Of a stretch of 64,000 bases of DNA, positions 1 to 11,094 are shown piece after piece (the first letter of the stretch is position 1; each line of letters starts with the position of its first letter). The stretch comes from Mytilisepta virgata. Its lineage: Eukaryota; Mollusca; Bivalvia; Mytilida; Mytilidae. Below the pieces are notes generated by a model, which was not told the DNA's origin, made no database searches, and saw only the letters and a list, made by a program, of their open reading frames with translations. The stretch lies in assembly GCA_028015205.1 (NCBI GenBank), contig CM051514.1:35914150-35978149 (forward strand), written 5' to 3'. The position numbers and the translations under genes were made by a program.

Positions 1-1083
1 CGCACTGCAAAAGTAAAAAAAAAAAAACAATTAACAGTGAAAAACTAGCAATTTAAAGTTTCAGTCCGAAAATTGGAACCCTGAGTCAAATTCAAAATTT
101 AAAACCTTATTGCACATCTACACATAGTGAAGAACAATATTATACACAAATGAAACCACTGAAACAAAAAATGAATGAGCATTTCCAGAGACAAAGCAAA
201 ATTAGCAATTTCACCATTTTCGATCTCAACATTTGATCCCTTAATAGATTTTCAAAATTAAAAACCTTTCCGCATATCTACAGAAAATAAAGAACAATAT
301 TATATATATATATACAAATAAATTTGTTAAATCTAAATGAAAAATGAAAGAGGAGTTTAAGGAGCTTAAATTCACTATTTTCGAAATACAACCCCTGTGG
401 GCCTCAAGTTGTCAAAATCAAAATTCTAAAATCTTATTGCGCATCTACATACAGGATGTGACAATATTGTATATAAATTAAAAGCATAAAATGAAAAATT
501 AATAAGCAGTTTAGTTTAAATTTCCAGTTTTCGAAATTCGACCCATGTGGGCCCATATTTTTGAAAATCAAAATTCTAAAACCTAATTGCGCATCTACAT
601 ATAGTATGTGACAATATGGTATAAAAATTAAAGGCATGCCGTGAAAAATGAATGAGGATTTTAGGTCACAAACTTAAATTCCAATTTCCGAAATTCGACC
701 CCTGTGGGCCCTAGTTTTTAAAAATCAAAATTCCAAAACCTTATTCCGCATCTACATACAGTATGTTATAATACTGTATAGAAATTAAAAGCATAAAATG
801 AGAAATTAATGAGGAGTTTAGGTCACAAGTTTAAATTTCCAATTTTCGAAATTCGACCCCTGTGGGCCACTATTTTTGAAAACAAAATTCTAAAACCTTA
901 TTGCGCATCTACATACTTTTTGTGACAATACTGTATAGAAATTAAATGCATGAAGTTAAAAATAAACGAGGAGTTCTGGAGACAGATTATCTATCGGACG
1001 GACAGACGGACGAACGGACAGACGGACGGACAGACGGACCGATGACAAATATCCCCGAACTTCATTCGAAGTGCGGGGATAAA
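1..1083 (+). mobile_element. Pearl-like (non-autonomous Helentron type) element, 3' part; 5' end outside window
   Basis: About six diverged copies of a ~157-bp unit can be aligned by the recurring core 'gcatctacat', seen near 112, 270, 439, 589, 747 and 904, with 'aatgaggagttta' in several units. They are followed by an (ACGG)n-type microsatellite (about 995-1041) and a terminal palindrome (1050-1081, 'tccccgaactt' pairing with 'aagtgcgggga'). Tandem cores of about 160 bp, an ACGG microsatellite and a terminal stem-loop are the known plan of bivalve pearl elements, regarded as non-autonomous Helentrons. Family assignment is inference; the repeat structure is directly visible. No protein is encoded. 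Confidence 0.7.
1050..1081 (+). repeat. Terminal palindrome of the pearl-like element
   Basis: A stem of about 13 bp with one mismatch and a very short loop ends the element right after the ACGG microsatellite. A close variant occurs at 9998-10028 in the opposite orientation beside the second copy, so the hairpin belongs to the element family. Helentron-type elements carry a stem-loop near one end, thought to act in termination of transposition. Confidence 0.75.
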
Positions 1084-1342
1084 AAACAAAAAAAAGAAAA
1101 AAAAAAAGGACAGTAGAAGACCAAAAACAGATACTATATGCTCTCACACAAAACACGAGAAGGGTAGAGATGTCCAGTTAAAACAATTGACTCCTGGACA
1201 TGTCAGTAATGAGATTTCAATCATCGATAAACTGTATCTGTATGCCAAGATAAGAACGCAAATAGTTTTTTTTAAGAATTTACATTTATACAAAACATAT
1301 TTAAAAGGCGACATCAGTCTCTTATTAATATTAACTTTCAAG

Positions 1343-3421
1343 TTATGCGATAGCTTCCTTTATTTTCTCCCAGAAAACAACGTTTCCTTGTTCATCGTTT
1401 GGATATTCGATGTACGACTGTTGTTGTACAAGTTCTAACATGACAAGTGGAAGGTCACGTGATTGAATACACTCCAAAAACACGAGAAACAAGATGTTTT
1501 GTCCTTCTCTAGAGTATATACTCTCCATGCGAGCCATGTTGAACTCAAACATACAGTAGTAAGATTTCATGAAAGCTTCCGTTATTATGCAGATTGTCTT
1601 TTTACTATCATGAATTGCATTAGTAATGTTGACCGTAATATCTTCGCCAGGAAGAAAGTCACGTTGGTGTATACACAATCTGATGTTATCACTTCTTTCT
1701 AGATTTGGAACGCAGTCTTTTATGATGAAATCTCTATTTTCATCTGCGTATGAAATAAAAGCATTGTACGCGTATACGTGACTACTTTCAACTGCTTTAT
1801 ATCGGACATATTTACTTTTTGTCATGTAGTACAAGTAACGGAGTTTCCATCTATATCTATACATTAATCCACCGAAAACTAAAGTTGCAACTACAGTTAA
1901 TCCAATTGATACACATATTATCAGAACCGTGTATGATGCACAGTCATGTTGTAACTGTGCAACTGTCTCCTGAAAGTTATTTAATACGACAATACTACCA
2001 TTTTCCAATTTACATTTGTAGCTATGATTATTAGAAAACAAGAGAAGATTTCTGGACATCCATTGAAGAAATGATAGTCTCCTACAACTACATTCTAGCA
2101 TATTGCGAGAAAGGTTAATTCTAAGACTTGTATGGTCCTTGAGCTTGTCAATTGTATCTGTTGTTAGTTGAGACGAAAATCCACTAATATTATTGCTGGA
2201 TAAATCTAACAATTTAAGGCTTGTCAGAGGTGATAGGTCGAATGAAATATCTGTTAACCAATTATTACTCAGATTAATCATTTTAGCATACGTGTGGCCA
2301 TGGAATATTGTAAACGACAAATCATGAATCGAATTAAATGATAGATCGACTTGTTGCAAGATGGTTGAATTTGAATCCGTGTACGATTTAAATTGTAAAT
2401 ACATACCTAATGAATTATTTCGTAAATTGAGCCGATAAAGAAAGGGCATCTTTATGTTAAATTCTAATAACTGGTTGTGTGAAAAGTCACAAGTTTCTAA
2501 AGTTGTCGGAAGAGCATTATACTCGGAATATCCTGCAATTCTAACAAGATTGTTGTTTTGTATGATTAACGATTTTATTCCCGTGTTATTTAAATTTAAA
2601 AGGAAAAGTGGTTCGAAAACAAGTTGCTGTATGAAAGCGTTCGTCAGAATTAATGTTTCTATGGTTGACGTTGACAGGTCATGGAATAGCCAAAAAATGC
2701 TATCTAAATTTAATTTTGAATTTGCGATATGTAAATACTTAAGACTTTTACGGTGACATAACGAACAAAGGTTGTACTGAAGTAATGAGCAAGCAGATAG
2801 GTCTAATGATTCAATATAGTTTAAGTTATCGAAAGTGGAATTAGTCAATAAGCTAACACCACAGAATCCAAATTTTAACGATTTTAGATTAACAAGCGAA
2901 GAAAACCCCTTTCCAAAACCTATAGAAAAATCATCTGCATCCATGTACAAAGTTTCTAATTTAATAAGTTTTAAAAGAAGGTAATCGGGAAACTGCCTAT
3001 TATACGATGATTGGAGTTCTACCCGTAATACCTTGAGAGACTCCAAAGGCATAAAAATGTTTTCTGGTAGTGATTTATAGGATATTTTGTTTCCAGTCAG
3101 TTCCAGTTGCTCCAAACGGTTGAGACCATCAAAAGCTCCTGTCCCCAAATAACTGATTTCATTTAAAATAAGTCGTAAAATGAAAAGAGTATGTAAATTT
3201 GCAAAAGCGCCAGTAGTTATGTTATTAATCCTGTTAATTGAAAGATCTAAAACTATCAAATTGGATGGAAAATTGGGTATAATGCTGATGTTTCCTTTCT
3301 GGCAGTACACTACAGATTGATCTGAGCCATAACAGTCACACCTGCTGTCGAAGTAACACCTGTCTGATGTAGAGAAATCCATCATCAAAGCAAGAATTGG
3401 TAATTGTAGCCGAAGCCTCAT
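1343..3421 (-). CDS. Toll-like receptor (LRR-TM-TIR), single exon
   Basis: Membrane pattern-recognition receptor of 692 residues, intact in one exon. The N-terminus is a probable signal peptide (about 1-19), then a cysteine cluster (C22, C28, C30, C40). Leucine-rich repeats run from about 50 to 440, with LxxLxLxxNxI units such as 'LIVLDLSINRINNI'. A single C-terminal LRR cap (C444, C446, C470, C494) precedes one transmembrane helix (about 498-520). The TIR domain (552-692) shows box 1 YNAFISYA (552-559), box 2 RDFLPGEDI (587-595, with the BB-loop proline P591) and box 3 FW (683-684). One cysteine cluster next to the membrane suggests the vertebrate-like sccTLR architecture. Length is short-to-normal for molluscan TLRs. 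By family knowledge it would signal through MyD88-type adaptors to NF-kB; the ligand is unknown. The first ATG gives the signal peptide; a second Met at 13 would truncate it. A non-coding upstream exon cannot be excluded. Confidence 0.93.
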   Translation of the reverse strand: MRLRLQLPILALMMDFSTSDRCYFDSRCDCYGSDQSVVYCQKGNISIIPNFPSNLIVLDLSINRINNITTGAFANLHTLFILRLILNEISYLGTGAFDGLNRLEQLELTGNKISYKSLPENIFMPLESLKVLRVELQSSYNRQFPDYLLLKLIKLETLYMDADDFSIGFGKGFSSLVNLKSLKFGFCGVSLLTNSTFDNLNYIESLDLSACSLLQYNLCSLCHRKSLKYLHIANSKLNLDSIFWLFHDLSTSTIETLILTNAFIQQLVFEPLFLLNLNNTGIKSLIIQNNNLVRIAGYSEYNALPTTLETCDFSHNQLLEFNIKMPFLYRLNLRNNSLGMYLQFKSYTDSNSTILQQVDLSFNSIHDLSFTIFHGHTYAKMINLSNNWLTDISFDLSPLTSLKLLDLSSNNISGFSSQLTTDTIDKLKDHTSLRINLSRNMLECSCRRLSFLQWMSRNLLLFSNNHSYKCKLENGSIVVLNNFQETVAQLQHDCASYTVLIICVSIGLTVVATLVFGGLMYRYRWKLRYLYYMTKSKYVRYKAVESSHVYAYNAFISYADENRDFIIKDCVPNLERSDNIRLCIHQRDFLPGEDITVNITNAIHDSKKTICIITEAFMKSYYCMFEFNMARMESIYSREGQNILFLVFLECIQSRDLPLVMLELVQQQSYIEYPNDEQGNVVFWEKIKEAIA

Positions 3422-3543
3422 TTCATTGCCTTGGTAACCAATTTAATATTTCTGTAGAATTACAAAAACAATAAATAAAATAAAAACATGATAAATACTA
3501 TGGAAGGCCATAAAAATATTTACCTACGTACATGTGAAAGTAT

Positions 3544-3580
3544 CCTTGAGAGACTCCAAAGACATGAAAATGTTTTCTGG
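3544..3580 (-). pseudogene. Short relic of TLR leucine-rich-repeat coding sequence
   Basis: This 37-bp stretch matches 3031-3067, inside the coding region of the neighbouring TLR, with about two mismatches and in the same orientation. It lies only ~120 bp upstream of the TLR start. The surrounding sequence does not continue the alignment in any obvious way, so it looks like a remnant of a duplicated TLR or a small templated insertion. Confidence 0.6.
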
Positions 3581-3581
3581 T

Positions 3582-3874
3582 TGTTTCTCGTACTATCAAT
3601 TTTAGCTTTAAACGACTTCCTTATAAATAGGAAACGAGGCAAACATGGCGAAAACACATTATTATAGTTTTGTATATTCAATTTATAATATATATTTAAC
3701 GGCGAGGTTTTTGTTGCGCTTGGTTTGTACTCATTTCATACGAAATTATTTTGGTTAATTTAATACAAAAATACCATATTAACATAGGAAATAAGGCCGT
3801 GTCTGTTTTTTTTTTATTTGTTTTCCGTCAACTGAGTCTGTGAAAACCTACCAGCCGGCCAGGGGAAAACGCAC

Positions 3875-3911
<37 letters not shown>

Positions 3912-6040
3912 AAGTAATTTGTGATCGTTTTTGTCTGGACTGGTGCCATTTAAAAATTTAAACACTAAAACACAGTTGGTAAGAGGCAAATATCTGATTT
4001 TGGCAAAATAAGTCTGTGTTTGTTTTTCACCATATGAGGCACGCGGACGCAAAACAAAGGAAAAAAAAACTATGGCCTAAGCTGACATCTAGTTTTATTT
4101 CTTCTGACATTTACTTAAATGAATAAATAAATAATGATATATATCTACCTTATTTCTGATGATTTTTTTCCTTTCTGCTATTTTCAAACTTTTTAAAACA
4201 ACTTTAGTTTTCTCATATGATTATTTATTACATCTTTTTAATTGTTTATTTCCCCTTTGAATGTCTATCACGGACCTCCTTAAGGAAGTTTATAATTAGA
4301 AAGTGCATTGTCTTGAAGTGTTTTTAGCCCAATAACAGTACATGTAAGTGGATTTTTATAGACAATATTAATGTAGACATTTGAATTATAAATTGATATT
4401 TTAATTTGTAGACACACCTTTCCAGTTCATAAACTTTGAAATTCTTTTTAAAGTAGGCTTTCAACTCCACCAAGTTAATCTTATCTGATTTTGGCTAAAA
4501 GTATAGGCATTTTTTGGTTGTATAGATCACAATGATTTTAATTTATTTCTTTTGGCTTTCCAAAGGTTTGAATTTTAGTCACGAGCGTACCTGATGAAAG
4601 TTAATGCAGAAATGCACATCTTACGCATGGAATTAAAGTCTCTTTGTCTATATTAATGTTGATCTACACTGAATGTGTCAAAATGACCAAAAACAAATAT
4701 GTAGCTGTTATCGCTAAATTTTAACTATTGAACCGCTGAAGGTCAGTCTTGATGTTGGTCTTAGGTATAAGCTTTTGTTCTTTGTTAGGAAAATTCCAGC
4801 CACTTCCAAGATGAAGAACATCAATAATAGCCCTTTTCGCTTTCTGTATTCATGTGTTTCATTACTTCATCGGTTAGATTACCATGTTAATGCGGCTGTA
4901 CCTTTTTGATCGATTTGACATTTGAATCTGTTGTCAGTGTATGATGTTATTGTTCCAGCTTTAAAAATGTTCATGGATATACAACATGCCAATTAAAGTA
5001 ACTATGTTTATGTTTAAGGTGTACTAACGAGAAGAATTTTGATCCCTTCTCTGAATACTTTTATGTAATTTAAAAAGAAATAATTCTATGTCTAATTCAT
5101 ATGCAAATTAAAAATATATTTCTTTCTGTATATTATATGGTAATCTGGTAAACAGGATGCGAGGGCATTTATGTAATGGGCGAAAATGTAAATTTATAGG
5201 TCTTAAAACTAAAGTATTACAAACGATGCTCTACATAAATAAGAGAAAAATAACAAATTTATCAGTCTTTTTCATATCATTATCATGATTAAGAGAGAGA
5301 TATTAAAATATTACTTTCACGTAAAGAAATAGCTAAAAAAAAAAAAAAAATAATAAATAAAGAGCGATTGCGACAAATATCCAAGTTAAATTATCAAGCA
5401 ATAGCGGTTGTCTCCCATACAATGATTAGAAATTGTTTTCGTATGCATCAACGTTGGTATGCTAGAATGTGTGCTGTTATTTTTGGTACAGAAATTAAAC
5501 ATTTAAAATTTCCTTCTATATATATTTCTTTGGTAGTTGGGGAGGGAAATGCACTGACAACAAGGACTATTACCACAGTCCTGTCCTGTGAAGGTTTTAG
5601 ACTTAATTTGTAATACACAAAATTACAAGGTACAGTTTAAAACAAGTTATTCCAGACTTCCAAATAATTACAATGTTAATTAAATTTTTCAAATTTCCTT
5701 CGTGAGACTGCACATTTTCACCATGATGATCCTCCACAAAACCAGGCAATTTTTATTTCCAGAGTAGAGATTTACATGTACGCTAATGTGTATGCATTTT
5801 GAAACACAAATAATGATCTGAAACGGCATTTACATAGTTTAATTAATAACTGTTGTTTTCCGTTGGAAAATGGGTCTACAAAGACTAGTACAAATCTTTG
5901 TCATATATATACGGCCTACCACCACTAATCAAAATGCAGAATAAAACTGGCGTTGTGAAAAGCCCTGATATTTGAATAAAAATCACATTTCTGATTTCTC
6001 CACAATGGAGTGGTTAAAATATAGTAATTCAAATATTGTC
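3582..6040. other. Non-coding stretch upstream of the TLR, with a degraded dispersed repeat
   Basis: No convincing exon was seen. It holds a 27-bp A tract near 3880-3906, another near 5335-5350, and a decayed repeat near 4545-4640 ('gctttccaaaggtttgaat', 'gtcacgagcgtacctgatga') that resembles common mussel dispersed repeats. The 81-residue open frame at 5368-5613 has no recognisable domain or splice context and is taken as chance. Confidence 0.5.
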
Positions 6041-6140
6041 ATTTGAAATACATAGTCAAGTCATACTATCATGGTTATTTGAAATACATAGTCAAGTCAT
6101 ACTATCATGGTTATTTGAAATACACAGTCAAGTCCTGACT
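6041..6140 (+). repeat. Short tandem repeat, 36-bp unit, about 2.7 copies
   Basis: The unit begins 'atttgaaatacatagtcaag' and ends 'tcatactatcatggtt'. Two copies are almost identical; the third is cut after 'cagtcaagtc', where it meets the dispersed repeat that follows. Confidence 0.85.
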
Positions 6141-6270
6141 CTGTGTTGTGTTCATGTTTGTGTTTTGTACTGTTTTATGTAATGTTTTGTCCGAGTTCTA
6201 TCAGATGGGTTGCTTTGATTGATTGGTATGTTATTGTTGACATTTCCTGTTATCCATTGTGTTGGTTATA
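6123..6270 (+). repeat. Dispersed repeat family D1, copy 1
   Basis: Text such as 'ctgactctgtgttgtgttca', 'gggttgctttgattgattgg' and 'tgttatccattgtgttggtt' recurs at 57255-57402 on the same strand. Reverse-complement copies occur near 11095-11300, 31290-31440 and 36610-36770. No coding capacity was seen; probably a short non-autonomous mussel repeat. Confidence 0.75.
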
Positions 6271-6783
6271 GACAATATGTGTAAGGCAAATAAATCCACA
6301 AAAATACAAACGTTTTCGCCTCTGCTTTGAAGTTTAAATGAACAGTTAGGAAAAGCAGAGTAATACGATAATTAACTGGGTTTGTCTTGTATTTAAGCAA
6401 TCCTGTTAAAATACATGTACATAAATTACAATTAACTGATTGTGCACATCTCGAAAAGATATATTGAATTTTCAGCTTTTCAGTCATGATCTTTTTTATG
6501 TTGTTTTTATTTAACGGGGAGATGCGACAAAATTCTACATCTGTTCCAGGAAAATGTTACAAAACAAACAGATTGGTAATAATTTTCCCATTGACGTTTC
6601 CCAGATTGACTTCCATGGTACATAATTACAATGAATATTAACGAGACCTCTAAATGAAATTTCGTGCGTTATTTGATAGTGAAGGATATTAGATTGTAAT
6701 GAAGTTGTCTCTATCTGTCAATCTGTTAATATGTTATTTGTCAGTTATCTCTATCACTCTAACGCAGAGAGAAAGAAAGAACA

Positions 6784-6786
<3 letters not shown>

Positions 6787-6818
<32 letters not shown>
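6787..6818 (+). repeat. (GA)n microsatellite
   Basis: An uninterrupted GA dinucleotide run of about 15 units, preceded by a purine-rich stretch. It lies about 150 bp before the cytochrome P450 pseudogene. Confidence 0.95.
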
Positions 6819-6822
<4 letters not shown>

Positions 6823-6964
6823 CCAGTGCGTCATTCTGAATCAATTTAAAAAATGACCAGTACGGAGTGCAGGTATGATTAACAAATTAAATAAAAAAAT
6901 AAATAAAAAGTAGATAAATAAAAAAAATGTTAATTAAAAACCGTCTGCGATCCATTACGAAAAA

Positions 6965-7790
6965 TGTTCTCCCTTGTATTTCTTATGGGCATAGTAATAA
7001 TATTCCCAGTTGAAGGTCAGTTGAAAATCTGGAGGTTATGATGAACATGATAAAAATGGATATACTTTTTTTTGAAAACAAATTGATTTTACGACGGTTT
7101 TCATTTTCCTCGTCATTTTCCTTGTTACAGCAGTGTATATGAACAGACCTACATCAACAATTCCTGGCCCCAAAACATGGCCGATATTTGGGAATATTCT
7201 ACTGGCAGACAATTGAAATAACAGTCCAAAGATAATGACATGAATGGACCTACTTTCACGTTATTTTTAGGACCTTACCAGATTGTCGTTGTAAAGAAGT
7301 ATAAACATATAATTCAGATTATACATAAGCTTGGCCATGAATCTGATGCAAGACCATATCGACAACGTTCACTTCAACAATTTGAAAAGACGTAACAGGA
7401 GGTATATACTAGTAATAATACACGCTTAGACACGTTATCAGAGTTTGAACACTCTGTCATACAATAGCGCTGTACAGGATTTATAAACTATAGTTTTGTC
7501 TTGTCAGCATTACAGAGACGGTATAGAATAATAAAACTAAAATGAAATTAAAAATGGAAGAAAACAATTTAAGGACATAGAATTGTCGTAGAAGGTACTT
7601 TCAAAACAACTTGTCATTCAAATGTTTCAATTATCAATTTTATACTGGTCAAAAGATACCAGGAATTAGGCTCCTCATATGTGGTCAAAACATGACATTT
7701 TAGCAAGAGTTTACGAAGGCTATCACTCCATGCAATGAGGGATTTTGGAATGGTGAAGACTCCTTTAGAGAACAGAACTGTTGAGAGATA
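6965..7790 (+). pseudogene. Cytochrome P450 (CYP2-like) pseudogene, N-terminal three exons
   Basis: Exon 1 (6965-7016) encodes a membrane-anchor-like MFSLVFLMGIVIIFPVE and ends at a gt donor. Exon 2 (from 7131, after a tacag acceptor) opens with RPTSTIPGPKTWPIFGN, the proline-rich hinge and GP-x-x-WP-x-x-GN motif of microsomal P450s. A TGA in the codon after LLADN and a frameshift follow. A second frame then gives GPYQIVVVKKYKHI and ESDARPYRQ, the beta-1/B-helix region, before another stop near 7394. A third piece (about 7663-7790) contains LRRLSLHAMRDFGM and TPLENRTVER, the C-helix region, again with an in-frame stop before it. No I-helix, ExxR or haem-binding Cys exon was found. The breaks and missing C-terminus make this a dead copy, probably related to a live CYP2-clan gene elsewhere. 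Confidence 0.82.
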
Positions 7791-8219
7791 GAAAAAATAA
7801 AAATAATAAATACGCTAGTTGTAATGTTATACACATAATTATATTTGGCTATAGGAAAGTTGAATAAAAGTATTTCTGTGAAAATTTGATTTTCATCACC
7901 AGTTAATATGTAGTAGCATTAGAATAAACGCTATATAATACATATAGAAGCAGGTAAACGAAGTACCCCAAATCGAATGTAAAACCAATAATGGATAACC
8001 ATATGATATATTATTATTGACCTTTTCTGTTACCCGTTTTGTTGTTTATGATTTGTATATTTGGAATTGATAGCCATCAAATCATTGGGATAAAAAACAA
8101 ATTGTTGTTTAGAAAATTCGATGGTAATATTCATTGATTATACTATATCGAAGATGACAGAATAAAACCAGTGTCACATTCTTCTTAAATAATTAAGCAC
8201 GAAAATCGACTAAACCAAT

Positions 8220-9735
8220 CTTCTATTTATTGAATTGTGTGCCATATCTGCATGAAAATAAACTTTTCTCTCGTTATTGCGAAAATTATGGTCAATGAAT
8301 TTTACATTAACTGTTGGCGATATATGAATGAAAATATACTTTCCTCTAGATATTTCCAAAATTATGGTCCATGAATTGTAAGCGATATCTGAATAAAAGT
8401 ACACCTGGCTGTCGTTACATGCATATTCCAAATGATAGTCCGTTAATTGAATGCGATATCTGAATAAAAATACACCTGGTTGTCGTTAGATGTATATTCC
8501 AAATGACGGTCCATTAAATGATTGCGGTATCTAAATAAAAATACACCTGGTTGTCGTTACATGTATATTCCTAATGATGGTCCATTAATTGAATGCGATA
8601 TCTAAATAAAAAACACCTGGCTGTCGTTACATGTATATTCCAAATGATGGTCCATTAATTGAATGCGATATCTAAATCAAAATACACCTAGTTATCGTTA
8701 CATGTATATTCCAAATGATGGTCCATTAATTGAATGCGATATCTAAATCAAAATACACCTGGTTATCGTTACATGTATATTCCAAATGATGGTCCATTAA
8801 TTGAATGCGATATCTAAATCAAAATACACCTGGTTGTCGTTACATGTATATTCCAAATGATGGTCCATTAATTGAATGCGATATCTAAATCAAAATACAC
8901 CTGGTTGTCGTCGTTACATGTATATTCCAAATGATGGTCCATTAATTCAATGCGATATCTAAATCAAAATACACCTGGTTGTCGTTACATGTATATTCCA
9001 AATGATGGTCCATTAATTGAATGCGATATCTAAATCAAAATACACCTGGTTGTCGTTACATGTATATTCCAAATGATGGTCCGTTAATTGAATGCGATAT
9101 CTGAATAAAAATACACCTGGCTGTCGTTACATGTATATTCCAAATGATGGTCAACTAATTGAATGCGATATCTAAATCAAAATACACCTGGTTGTCGTTA
9201 CATGTATATTCCAAATGATGGTCCGTTAATTGAATGCGATATCTGAATGAAAATACACCTGGTTGTCGTTACATGTATATTCCAAATGATGGTCCATTAA
9301 TTGATTGCGATATCTAAATAAAAAACACCTGGCTGTCGTTACATGTATATTCCAAATGATGGTCCATTAATTGATTGCGATACCTGAATAAAAATACACC
9401 TGGCTGTCGTTACATGTATATTCCAAATGATAGTCCATTAATTGATTGCGATATCTGAATAAAACTACATCTGGCTGTCGTTACATGTATATTCCAAATG
9501 ATAGACCATTAATTGATTGCGATATCTGAATAAAAATACACCTGGCTGTCGTTACATGTATATTCCAAATGATGGTCCATTAATTGATTGCGATATCTGA
9601 ATAAAAATACACCTGGCTGTCGTTACATGTATATTCCTAATGATGGTCCATTAATTGATTGCGATATCTAAATAAAAAACACCTGGCTGTCGTTACATGT
9701 AAATTACAAATGATGGTCCATTAATTGTATGCAAA
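8220..9735 (+). repeat. Tandem array, ~71-bp unit, about 21 copies
   Basis: The unit contains 'acacctggttgtcgttacat', 'tattccaaatgatggtccat' and 'taattgaatgcgatatct'. The first two or three units (8220-8390) are strongly diverged and the later ones very similar. Two variant types ('ctaaatcaaaa' and 'ctgaataaaaa') are clustered rather than mixed, so local amplification happened more than once. One unit near 8905 has an extra 'tcg'. No sustained open frame runs through it. Confidence 0.93.
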
Positions 9736-9997
9736 TTAAAATACGCATGCTTCTCGTTAGTTCAAAGTTGAGGGGGGGGGGGCATTAAGATAATTTCAGA
9801 CAAAAGATAATTTTTATTAATCAGAATCAAACATTATGCATAATATAGTCAGACCGTCTTACGTATTACCAAATTCGAGAAATCAGGTTCCGAGGGATCA
9901 ATCACGGTATTAGAATATTTGAACAAAATGTTGTACCAGTATTGTAACAAGCATCTTCCATTATTTTTAACTCTGAAAATGTTGGATCTCATTTGAT

Positions 9998-10560
9998 TAT
10001 CCCCGCACTTCGAAGAAGTTCGGGGATATTGTTTTTGGCTCCCGTCTGTCTGTCCGTCCGTCCGTACGTCACATTTTCTTGTGACCCAAACTCCTCGTTA
10101 ATGCATTTAGGGTTCATTCCTTGTATTGCACATGGTAGAACTCCTTAGTTGAAATTTGGCTTCCTATTTCGGTATTTTTGGTCGAGTACTTCTTGTTTAA
10201 TATAAGTTTGGTTTTTGGTCTTCCAAATGTTTCGGTTTTAATGCTGCTGATGAAAGGTAACTCCTTGAAATGCGTCGTATACAGCATAGTATAAATTTAC
10301 TATATCTAATATTAGTATCTTTGGATTTTTATTTTAATATCTATGCAATAATGTCACTGTATGTAGATGCACAATAAGGCTTTAGAATATTTATTTTAAA
10401 AATATGGGGCCCACCGGCGTCGATTTTCAAAAATTGTAAATTAAAGCTTGTGACCTAAACTCCTCTTTCATTTTTGATTTCATGCATTTGATTTATATAC
10501 AGCATTGTCACATTTTTCAATCAAATAAGCCAGAAAGTAGAAAAAAACTAGTGAAAACAA
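9998..10560 (-). mobile_element. Second pearl-like element, inverted, split by a nested repeat
   Basis: Read on the minus strand, the order matches the element at 1-1083: ~157-bp core text (10370-10540, with 'gcatctaca', 'gggcccac' and 'aactcctc' in reverse complement), then the ACGG-type microsatellite (10040-10070), then the terminal palindrome (9998-10028). Only about one to one and a half core units are present. Core sequence at 10085-10110 is separated from the rest by an unrelated repeat at 10111-10325 that has other copies in the window. Confidence 0.7.
10111..10325 (+). repeat. Dispersed repeat family D2, copy 1 (nested)
   Basis: The text 'ccaaatgtttcggttttaat', 'gctgctgatgaaaggtaact' and 'tgaaatgcgtcgtatacagc' recurs as reverse complement at 39113-39335 and 59570-59725. 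Here it interrupts a pearl-like element, so it inserted later than that element. No coding capacity. Confidence 0.78.
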
Positions 10561-11094
10561 CTATAAATGTACTACTGTTCCAGGACCTGTAACAGCTTTT
10601 GGAATATATCCGTTCTTAAATGTTTTCATGGTAAATATCTGCTGTTCTTTCTTTTGATAAATTGTTGTTCATAATGAATTTTCAAAAGAGACCCCCCAAT
10701 TGATGCCAAGAAAAACAAGACAAACCTGTCAATAATAGAGTAAAAAGTAAATAAAAGGACAAATTCGGGAATATAACTAAAATTGATATATATATCATTG
10801 ATTGCATCCTTTTTAATCCCATGTGATTTTGTCTCGTCGACGTTTTCATGATATAAACAACAAACAGTACTATGAAACTACTGTTTGTCTATGTTTATTT
10901 TTCAGGAATATCACAAATGATTCTGTTTCTTTAAAATCACAGGAAGCAAAAGCATATATTGTTACTCCATATTAAAGAAAGAAATACTTCTACTTCTTTA
11001 AAACATCATGGAATTTCGACACCTTGAATGCAGCTAAATTTAAAAGCAGAAATCATTTTACTTTCTTTAGTTAACAATAAACAACAAAAAGGAT

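Noticed and set aside
8210..8431. 73-residue minus-strand ORF at the start of the 71-bp array
   Set aside because: Falls in diverged tandem repeat units; not conserved between units.
8220..9735. CRISPR-like array
   Set aside because: Units are contiguous repeats without unique spacers, in a eukaryotic context.
10574..10620. Short frame VPGPVTAFGIYPFLNVFM between ag and gtaaat, reminiscent of a P450 exon
   Set aside because: Only ~45 bases, no diagnostic residues, and 2.8 kb from the P450 pseudogene; chance is likely.
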